This document shows, piece after piece, positions 8,001 through 14,633 of a stretch of 64,000 nucleotides of DNA. The notes beneath the pieces are model-generated. The model made no database searches and was not told the DNA's origin. It saw nothing but the letters and a program-made list of their open reading frames with translations. Source of the DNA: SP5GCR1 sp965199685 (GTDB taxonomy: Bacteria > Pseudomonadota > Gammaproteobacteria > Poriferisulfidales > Oxydemutatoraceae); contig OZ241323.1 in NCBI GenBank assembly GCA_965199685.1, forward strand, positions 124,001 through 188,000, read 5' to 3'. Position 1 is the stretch's first letter, and each line of letters begins with the position of its first letter. Made by a program: the position numbers and the translations under genes.

Positions 8001-8034
8001 TTCCCGCTAGAAAAAGTACTTTTTCTAGCGGGAA
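8001..8034. repeat. 34-bp perfect palindrome
   Basis: The arm TTCCCGCTAGAAAAAGT is followed immediately by its exact reverse complement, centred on GTAC at 8016-8019. There is no loop. As RNA it could form a strong hairpin. As DNA it could be a joined pair of element ends or a binding site. No gene starts or stops right beside it. Confidence 0.9.
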
Positions 8035-8071
8035 GATTAGGTTCTAAAGAGTCCAATATGTATCTGGCATT

Positions 8072-8147
8072 ATTCAAATCAGGTGGTGCAAGCAGTTGTA
8101 AACTGCCTCATCAGGCTAGCCTGCACTCCCCTACAGGAGGAAAATAC
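8072..8147. repeat. Degenerate double-hairpin repeat module
   Basis: The block reads like the dispersed module (tcaggctagcctg, then cccctacaggagg) with several substitutions. It forms the truncation point of the decayed methyltransferase gene that follows on the minus strand. Confidence 0.6.
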
Positions 8148-8760
8148 TTTTATCACCTCTGGTTCAGTGGTTAAATCTTCATTTTTGCCATCTGTAACCT
8201 TGCTTTTTTTGATAAACGGCTGAAAGTTGCCACTGTATCTGACCTCATAAGGCAGGTCCATATAGATACATTGCACCTTCTCTACCATATTTTCCTTTTG
8301 TAGCAACGAATTGGGGATTATATAGTTAACTTGACAAAACCACAATTACACAATAACGAAACTTTACAAACTATCCATATATTATAATAAATAATACCTT
8401 TTTAATAATCAAACTACGTGAGCCATAAAGCACAATTAGAGAAAAAGTTTATAATGCGCATAGGTGGAAAACAGCAAGCCTATGATTGAGGAAATGAAAT
8501 AGCCATTAGTTTGTCAAGTTACCTATATAGTTCCCAACGAATTAATTATTAGTGAGGAATCATTGGCGATCAGACGACTGCTCCAATTACAGGCATGCTT
8601 AAAACTCTATTGCCTGCCGAAGCGGTATATCTGCGTCATTGTCAAACAAACTGCCTTGCTTATTGTTGCCGTTGGTTTTTCTCACCGCTTCTATAATTGT
8701 CCGTATTCGGATCGTTCTGAGGATTTACCAAACCTACTCGTGAATTGTTTTTTCTCTCCT
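8148..8760 (-). pseudogene. Decayed N6-adenine DNA methyltransferase, interrupted by a MITE
   Basis: Read on the minus strand and skipping the insertion at 8313-8535, the fragments encode RTIIEAVRKTNGNNKQG, PLRQAIEF, then after a frameshift WSSRLIANDSSLIINSLLQK and VEKVQCIYMDLPYEVRYSG, then FQPFIKK. This matches a large Mod-type methyltransferase family whose motif reads IYIDPPYGIKY. The DPPY catalytic motif is altered to DLPY. Frameshifts, the MITE and truncation by a repeat module make it dead. It differs in sequence from the intact enzyme at 41990-44080. Confidence 0.75.
8313..8535. mobile_element. 223-bp MITE with 26-bp inverted ends and 8-bp target duplication
   Basis: The terminal inverted repeats GGGGATTATATAGTTAAC... 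and GGGAACTATATAGGTAAC... match at 23 of 26 positions. The element is flanked by AACGAATT at 8305-8312 and 8536-8543. Removing it with one duplication restores the methyltransferase reading frame around NSLLQKEN. The first 12 bases of the right repeat (GGGAACTATATA) are the same as the start of the IS1595-family element at 63294, and 8-bp duplications are usual for IS1595, so that family is the likely driver. Confidence 0.85.
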
Positions 8761-8874
8761 CTTTATCGTGTGGAATAAGCCTTTATTTCTCGCTTTGATT
8801 TCTTTCTGGGAAGCAAAGTTCTACCCTTTTTCCAATTTGATAATGAGCATTACACACATCGGCAAGCAAAATTT

Positions 8875-9786
8875 CTATTCTTGTTCGTCGGGTTTGTAAA
8901 TCATACCCGCTTCGTCACGACTTGCCTTGCTATCATCAAGCCGGGTTTTGTAAAATTTAGTTTTGGTACTATAAATAGCACCCTTCCATTTAGTTTTTTC
9001 ATTATCAATAGATTCTCTCAAGTCGGCTCCTCTCAAATCAGCATCACTCAAATCAGCATCATTTAAGTTAGTTCCACTTAAAAAAGCATTAGTCAATTTA
9101 ACTCCGTTCAAATAGGCATTATTCAAATCAGCTTGTACCAATCTGGCTCCAGATAAATTCAAACCACTTAAGCGAGCACCTTTTAAATGTATCCTATCTA
9201 AGTCTATTTTCTGAGTAATAAGGTCTATTCTTTCCTCTCTTTCCTTGTCAAGGTCGGGGTCTCTTTTTAGATATGCGAGTTGTTCAAGTGCTATTTTTGC
9301 CAATAAATATCTTTTTTGCTTGTCTTCTCCTTCCTGTGTTGCTTCTGTCAACATTCGCGTACATTCAAACAGAGTACTATTATTCGTATTTTCTTTGGTT
9401 TTATCTATTTGTCTCTGAACATCGTGGGTTCTAAATAACCAAAGTATAAAAAAAGTGGGTAGACCTAGAGCTAGAATAGTTAGGCTACTGTGCAGGACAG
9501 AATTGTCGGAAAAGAGTTTATCAAAAAAAAGATTATACACACCAGACGCTAATACCATTCCTAAAATACCTGCCAAAATTAAAAAGATTTTTCGATATTC
9601 TAGGATCCATTTGATAACATTAGTTCTATATAACAAAAAAACAAAAAGCAAAGAAGAAACTATAAAACTAGCTGAGATATGGAAGGAAATTACAATATCA
9701 TCTGAAATCCTATCAAATAGGTATACTAACGATAATATAAACCAAATTATTATAAATATGCCAAAAGTAATCTTTTTTCTCTGCAT
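8875..9786 (-). CDS. Membrane-anchored pentapeptide-repeat protein
   Basis: The 303-residue product has four hydrophobic segments in the first ~120 residues and a linker to about residue 200. Then come about 15 pentapeptide repeats of the A(D/N)LXX type (SGLNLSGARLVQADLNNAYL and onward), which fold as a right-handed beta helix. The start is the ATG six bases after GGGAGG. The architecture resembles many membrane-tethered pentapeptide proteins of unknown role. It stands alone between a dead methyltransferase and a chimeric paralog. It lacks the length and context expected of a gyrase-protecting Qnr protein. Confidence 0.8.
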   Translation of the reverse strand: MQRKKITFGIFIIIWFILSLVYLFDRISDDIVISFHISASFIVSSLLFVFLLYRTNVIKWILEYRKIFLILAGILGMVLASGVYNLFFDKLFSDNSVLHSSLTILALGLPTFFILWLFRTHDVQRQIDKTKENTNNSTLFECTRMLTEATQEGEDKQKRYLLAKIALEQLAYLKRDPDLDKEREERIDLITQKIDLDRIHLKGARLSGLNLSGARLVQADLNNAYLNGVKLTNAFLSGTNLNDADLSDADLRGADLRESIDNEKTKWKGAIYSTKTKFYKTRLDDSKASRDEAGMIYKPDEQE

Positions 9787-9898
9787 CAATGCCTCCCTGG
9801 GTTTTAATTCCCGTTGTTGATTGTGGTTCGTAATAAGCGTGCAATGCTACGCTGAATGTCTGATAGTATAAACCATTTGGCCTGAAAAACCATAATTA

Positions 9899-9944
9899 AG
9901 TGGCGCAAGCGATTGAAAACCACCCCGTCAGGCGAAGCCTGACA
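9899..9944. repeat. Partial hairpin-repeat module
   Basis: The sequence gtggcgcaagcgattgaaaa followed by accaccccgtcaggcgaagc is the junction of two dispersed modules. It lies about 40 bases upstream of the SD of the chimeric gene at 9984. Confidence 0.65.
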
Positions 9945-9983
9945 CTAATGGTTGCTAAATTCATATATTTAATGGAGGAAAAA

Positions 9984-10847
9984 ATGAACAGAGAAAACAT
10001 GATGGCCGATATACAAAAAGACTGGAGCGAAAACCTCCACTGGGAAAATATCAAACGCACCTGCAGTGTGGCAGATGTCGTCCGCTTGAGTGGTTTGGTG
10101 CACAGAGCGTATACTGATGCGCGTTTGGGGTCGGAGAGATTATGGAACATATTGAAGGAAGGATCTCAAACAAACAAAGTTGTCAGGCTGTCTTTGATTA
10201 TTATTATTTTTACCCTAGTCGTAGCGATAGGTGGTTGTAGCACTACCTCCCAATATCAATACAATCAAAGAGAGAGGTATAACTATGAGGAAGGAGTAGA
10301 GCAAGACCAGGAAGAGGAATCTAAGCAGGATCAGAAAGCAGCTGAGCAAGGAGATGCGTCTGCTCAAGATAATCAAAGTGATAGGTATAACGATACAAAT
10401 ACACTTTACACCAGTGGAAAAGGTGGATTTATTATTTGTACTAAGAAAGGAGTAGAAGAGCTTCGTAATATCCGCCTCTCTCAAATAGAAAATAGAAAAA
10501 CAATAGATCCTGCGGATCCTAGTATTCTCGAGCATATTTCTGAAGACGAATGCATTTTTAGAGATACAAAAGTTCTATTTGACAGAATAGCCACCGAGTA
10601 TAACCTTCCAGCTAGTGAAGGGATGGTTTTTGATCCAGCAGGGGATGAGCCTTGCCTTTCAAATCCAGCAAAAAGATGTAGCCTAGTCAATACTTCTCTC
10701 GTGCAATATGTGGAGTCTTCATTTTTAGGTGATGATGGAAGTTGGTATAATGGATTTGTAGAAATGGGAGCTAGTTTTAAGCTTCTTGATAAGCCAGAAG
10801 ATACGCAAGCTGGAGATGGAACTCCCAATAATACTCTATCTCAATAA
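9984..10847 (+). CDS. Chimeric isocitrate-lyase-like/secreted-paralog membrane protein (copy 4)
   Basis: The 287-residue product has the same layout as 1479-2345. An isocitrate-lyase-like N-terminus (IQKDW, HWENIKRTCS, DVVRLSG) is followed by a membrane segment ending GGCSTTS at about residues 66-87, an acidic linker with AAEQGDASAQ, then the family domain (GGFIICTKKG, EDECIFRD, CLSNPAKRC, FVEMGASFKLLDKPED). The SD GGAGG and ATG sit as in copy 2. The paralog domain is more diverged here than the N-terminal part, which suggests different histories or gene conversion. The function is unknown. Confidence 0.7.
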   Translation: MNRENMMADIQKDWSENLHWENIKRTCSVADVVRLSGLVHRAYTDARLGSERLWNILKEGSQTNKVVRLSLIIIIFTLVVAIGGCSTTSQYQYNQRERYNYEEGVEQDQEEESKQDQKAAEQGDASAQDNQSDRYNDTNTLYTSGKGGFIICTKKGVEELRNIRLSQIENRKTIDPADPSILEHISEDECIFRDTKVLFDRIATEYNLPASEGMVFDPAGDEPCLSNPAKRCSLVNTSLVQYVESSFLGDDGSWYNGFVEMGASFKLLDKPEDTQAGDGTPNNTLSQ

Positions 10848-11000
10848 CTACCAAGCTGCACTTTTAGCTAGCCTTACAGAACTCCAAGAAGTGCTTGATA
10901 GGCTAAATAGTATTAAAGAGAAAACTAGAGTAGAGCTATCCATGCTACCAAATAATGCCACTCCCAAGCTAGCTATTATTCCACCTACAAAGCCTGTAAT
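10848..11000 (+). pseudogene. Detached 3' extension remnant of copy 4
   Basis: After the TAA of copy 4, a shifted frame encodes NYQAALLASLTELQEVLDRL and then KEKTRVELSMLPNN. The first part aligns with the remnant behind copy 1. The DNA at the junction reads caataactacc here and caaagtacctacc in copy 1, so a two-base difference changes the frame and creates the stop. Confidence 0.5.
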
Positions 11001-11116
11001 TCCAGTCCATGAAAGTCAGGGCTGTTATTGCAAAATGCAATATCCACTATGCGCCATAAAATTTATGAAGACGGTAGGGTGGAATAGAACCTTGAGCTAG
11101 TAGGTCAAATGGTGGG

Positions 11117-11420
11117 TGTGCAAAACACCACTCCGTCAGATAGAACCGCCGATTGAACCAGTAGATCAATCGGCGTGACATTGTGCAGAACCTCAACATG
11201 ATTGCTAAAAGCATACATTACAAAATGCATAGACCACCCCTCCACAGGAGGGGAATGGGGGTGCGAGGTGGTTAGACGAGTGGTTTGTGTGAATTGGGTG
11301 GCACTTGGTGGTTGAGGTTGTGCAAGCATGACGCGCTCAGGCGGATAATGGAAATGTCAATTGACGTGCGGGCGGATATGCAAATCCACCCCTACAACTC
11401 AATCGGCGGCTTTATTCTGC
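11117..11420. repeat. Cluster of dispersed repeat modules
   Basis: This gene-free stretch contains the CCGATTGA...TCAATCGGCG stem, the tacaaaatgcat segment, a CCCCTCC-aca-GGAGGGG hairpin, and the module ending gcggatatgcaaatccaccc. The same modules occur in varying order at 53.8, 55.1, 56.5, 57.2-57.8 and 63.2 kb. From 11421 to 11512 I see nothing. Confidence 0.7.
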
Positions 11421-11512
11421 CCCTACCAGTTATGGTAAATTTGGCGGTAAACCCACATATTAATCAGGTTATTGACCAATGATTTTAAGATACGATGAGC
11501 AAGATAATCGCT

Positions 11513-11809
11513 CTATGCAAACCTAACCAATAAGCTAACTACCGACACAATAATGGCAACATTTATTACTAGTAATGAACCTAACATCCGCTTCATAGCC
11601 CTGTTGTCTGCCTTTAGTTCTGTTATATCAGCCTTCGTTTCTGCCTTTAGCTCCGCTATATCAGCCTTCGTTTCCGCCTTTAGCTCCGCTATATCAGCCT
11701 TCGTAGCTACTTCCCTTGAATTCGCAATATCCGCAACGGCTTCCTTTGCTTCTTGATCGGATACCTCTGGTATCTTTCTTAATGTGTCATATAACGCGAT
11801 CTCAGTCAT
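11513..11809 (-). CDS. DUF1640-like coiled-coil protein with C-terminal membrane anchor (copy 2)
   Basis: The 98-residue product begins MTEIALYDTLRKI, followed by DQEAKEAVADI. It has three TKADI-ELKAE coiled-coil repeats and a terminal hydrophobic stretch (SLLVINVAIIVSVVSLLV). It is clearly paralogous to 5546-5863. The number of coiled-coil units differs between copies, consistent with repeat gain and loss. Confidence 0.65.
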   Translation of the reverse strand: MTEIALYDTLRKIPEVSDQEAKEAVADIANSREVATKADIAELKAETKADIAELKAETKADITELKADNRAMKRMLGSLLVINVAIIVSVVSLLVRFA

Positions 11810-11880
11810 TTCTATTTACTTCCTCTATTGTTTATCGTAGAACTCTCAGTCTATCACAAAACTAGAATACTGTACGATGC

Positions 11881-12026
11881 TGTACGATGCCATGACATAT
11901 TAGACAAATAGGGGCAAAAAGAAGCAAGCTGTTTTACCGGTGTTTTATAGTCTAGGCTTTGGTGCGGCCTTCTGAAGTTATACCGCCCAAGATATTCAAA
12001 TAATACGTCATTAAACAGTGCCAAAT
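11881..12026 (-). mobile_element. Terminal fragment of an IS481-family element
   Basis: The fragment matches the C-terminal end of the 6936-7980 element and starts at the same TGTACGATGCC terminus. A 10-bp direct copy of TGTACGATGC immediately precedes it (11871-11880). It is cut at 12026 by the IS256-family element. Confidence 0.85.
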
Positions 12027-13342
12027 GAGCCTGTAATCTAAATTGTGTAAGTTTGAATTAAGATAAACTAAGTGGCAACACTTAACTAATAAAGGAGAAC
12101 TTATGAAAAATATAGAAAGCATCGGGAAAGAGTTATCCCGCAATATAAAGACCCAACAGGAGATGAGCGATGTGCTCGGTCAGTTGGTTAAATCGATGAT
12201 GGAAGGCATTCTCAATGCCGAGCTAGATAGTCATCTCGGCTACAAGAAAAACGAGAAGGCAGTGCAACGCAGAAAGAACACCCGCAATGGGCATAGTGCC
12301 AAGACCCTAAAGACCGAATATGGGGATTTGATAATACAGACCCCCTGAGATCGGGATGCGTCGTTTGAACCACAGATTGTGCCGAAGGGAAAAACCCGTT
12401 TAGAGGGATTTGAGAATACCATATTGACCCTGTATGCGAAAGGGATGACGGTGCGACAGATACAACAGACCCTCAAACAACTCTATCATGGTGCGGAGAT
12501 TTCTACTGAGGTCATCTCTAATGTCACTGATGCGGTGATAGACGAGGTGCGTGTTTGGCAGAGCCGGCCATTAGAAAGCGTCTATGCGGTGATGTATCTG
12601 GATTGCATCGTTGTCAAAGTACGAGAGCAAGGGCGCGTCATTAACAAGTCGGTGTATATTGCACTGGGTATAGATTGCGCTGGACATAAGCACTTACTTG
12701 GGCTTTGGGTTTCAGAGACCGAAAGTGCTAAGTTCTGGTTAGCGATATTAACTGAGCTACAAAATCGCGGTGTGAAAGATATTTTTATCTGTTGCGTAGA
12801 TGGTCTCAAAGGGTTCGCAGAAGCGATTGCGACGGTCTATCCGAAGACCAAAGTACAGCTGTGTATAGTACACATGATGAGAAACTCACTGCGCTATGTA
12901 GCGACTAAAGATAAAAAGGCCGTGTCGGCAGACTTAAAGAAGATATATAATAGCCCGACGGCACAGGCTGCCGAGCATGCGTTAGATGAGTTTGGCGGTC
13001 AGTGGTCGGGGCAATATCCGAGTATAGAGCGGTCGTGGCGTAATCACTGGGACAACCTGATTACGTTATTTGATTACCCGGCGGAGATTAGAAAAATTAT
13101 CTATACGACCAATGCGATAGAGAGTCTCAACAGCGTGATTAGAAAATCGATCCGCAATCGGAAGATATTTCCGAGCGACCAATCGGCATTAAAGATAATC
13201 TATTTGGCGATTAAAGAAGCCTCTGCTCATTGGACGCTGCCAATACGGGATTGGATACCGGCGATGAACCGATTCGCTATTGAGTACGAAGATAGATTTG
13301 ATATTGAAGAGAACAAAGTTACACAAAATAAATGACAGTCTC
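12027..13342 (+). mobile_element. IS256-family insertion sequence
   Basis: The 1316-bp element has imperfect inverted ends, GAGCCTGTAATCTAAATTGT on the left and the complement of GAGACTGTCATTTATTTTGT on the right. It carries a single transposase gene. Length and ends are typical of IS256. No 8-9 bp target duplication is visible, and the right flank does not continue the interrupted IS481 copy, so the right side was rearranged or arose from adjacent IS activity. Confidence 0.85.
12103..13335 (+). pseudogene. IS256-family transposase with premature stop
   Basis: The gene reads as one frame encoding MSDVLGQLVKSMMEGILNAE and GHSAKTLKTEYGDL, then a TGA, then DRDASFEPQIVPKGKTR and the catalytic domain (YLDCIVVKV, CVDGLKGF, TTNAIESLNSVIR). 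Family members usually read PRDRDG at the stop, so a CGA-to-TGA change at codon 82 is the likely lesion. The rest is intact. The downstream open frame from 12379 lacks the N-terminal DNA-binding part. Confidence 0.85.
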
Positions 13343-13401
13343 TGTGGTTCTAAAAATGGGGTAACGTCAGTTTGATCTTATCCCAAATAGTAGACATATT
13401 T

Positions 13402-14298
13402 TTATGCCCGCTTTGTGATAGATTTTTCATAATCTACGGGACACATATAACCTAGTGCAGAATGTATGCGCTTCCTATTGTACCAAACAATGTACTGAAA
13501 TATGGTTACCCGTGCCTCTTCTATTGACCTAAAGGTGCAACGGTTGACTAACTCCACTTTGAGGCTGCGAAACAGGCTTTCAACAAAGGCATTATCATAG
13601 CAGTTTCCCTTGCGAGACATGCTCATATTAAAGTCCTGTTGCGACACCAATTCACGATAGCTCTGGCACGTGTATTGTGTGCCTCTATCGGTGTGAATAA
13701 TCAATCCTGGCTGCGGTCTTTCCTGTGCGATCGCCATCTCTAATGTATCAAGGGTGAGGCTCGCATGCAGTGAACTTTGGATGCTGTAGCCGGTAATCTT
13801 ACGCGTCGCAATATCTAGCAAGACTGAGAGATAACAACACTTATTATTGGTGAGACGAATATAGGTAATATCTCCGGCCCAGACTTGATTAGGTTTCAGA
13901 TCGTGCGCTTGGCTAGTCTCAGTTTTGAACAGACGCTCAGCCACTGGGTGCGTTGCTGTGGAAGTGGTTGTTTTCCATTTGCGAGGCTTCTTGCCGGCTC
14001 CTGCGATACCGAGCTTTTTCATTAGCTTTGCTACTCGTTTGTGGCTAATCTTGATGCCTTGTGCACGCAACTCCTGATAGATACGCGGTGAACCATAGGC
14101 CTTGCCACTGGCTTCCCACACTTGTCTAATCAGCAGGCATTCCTGATGCACCTGAGCAATCTTGTCAGCCATTTGACTACGCCATTTGTAGTAGCCACTA
14201 CGGCTCACTCCAAGCAGCTTACAGAGTGCCTCTAAACTCAAGCCCTTATCACGATGCTGTTCTATATACTGATACTTCACTTGTTTCTCTGTTGGCAA
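13402..14298 (-). CDS. IS3-family transposase OrfB
   Basis: The 298-residue product contains an HTH_21 region (SRSGYYKWR, GSPRIYQELRAQG) and an rve core with DITYI, HTDRGTQYT and NAFVESLFRSLKVE, giving the DDE triad. The ending is YIVWYNRKRIHSALGYMCPV, typical of IS3. The catalytic residues appear intact. In active elements it is made as an OrfAB fusion by frameshifting, which is impossible here because orfA is truncated. Confidence 0.93.
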   Translation of the reverse strand: MPTEKQVKYQYIEQHRDKGLSLEALCKLLGVSRSGYYKWRSQMADKIAQVHQECLLIRQVWEASGKAYGSPRIYQELRAQGIKISHKRVAKLMKKLGIAGAGKKPRKWKTTTSTATHPVAERLFKTETSQAHDLKPNQVWAGDITYIRLTNNKCCYLSVLLDIATRKITGYSIQSSLHASLTLDTLEMAIAQERPQPGLIIHTDRGTQYTCQSYRELVSQQDFNMSMSRKGNCYDNAFVESLFRSLKVELVNRCTFRSIEEARVTIFQYIVWYNRKRIHSALGYMCPVDYEKSITKRA

Positions 14299-14408
14299 AA
14301 AAAAATCGTCGCGTCGGTCAACAGCTTGACATCTTTTTCCAGCTCGCGAATCCGCTTGTTCTGGCGACGGATGAGTTCCTCTTTCTCCAACTGCTCAGCC
14401 TGCTGGTA
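14277..14408 (-). pseudogene. 3' end of IS3 OrfA
   Basis: The frame encodes a leucine-zipper-like end (QLEKEELIRRQNKRIRELEK, then DVKLLTDAT) overlapping the start of OrfB, as is normal for IS3. The N-terminal helix-turn-helix is gone. The open frame extends upstream only through a hairpin repeat module. Confidence 0.75.
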
Positions 14409-14582
14409 TTCCCCTCCTGTGGAGGGGTGGCAGGCTTCGCCTGACAGGGTGGTTTTTTGTGTACCCACCATTTAGGACAAGCCTTAGTTTGTCCGACCTA
14501 CATACACACGTTAAAGTTCTGCACAATGTTACGCCGTTTGTTGCCGTTGCAACAAACGGCGGTTCTATTTTTCAACAGCCCC
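14409..14582. repeat. Hairpin-repeat element replacing the IS3 end
   Basis: The element starts with CCCCTCC-tgt-GGAGGGG and CAGGC-ttc-GCCTG. It carries a stem around gccgtttgttgccgttgcaa and ends in TTTTTCAACAGCCCC. The start abuts IS3 orfA directly, so the repeat either inserted here with a deletion or marks a recombination point. Confidence 0.7.
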
Positions 14583-14633
14583 ACGTTTCTTCATTTTGAA
14601 ACCTCCTGTTGTTTACTAATTTAACTGGAAATC

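Larger units (their letters stand above)
13357..14408 (-). mobile_element. IS3-family insertion sequence, truncated at its orfA end
   Basis: The element keeps one terminus, TGGGGTAACGTCA (13357-13369), also found at 18369-18381. It has a full orfB and only the last ~43 codons of orfA before a repeat module replaces the rest. The missing right end means it cannot move on its own. Confidence 0.85.

Noticed and set aside
8563..8778. 71-codon plus-strand frame
   Set aside because: It is antisense to the decayed methyltransferase, whose coding similarity lies on the minus strand.
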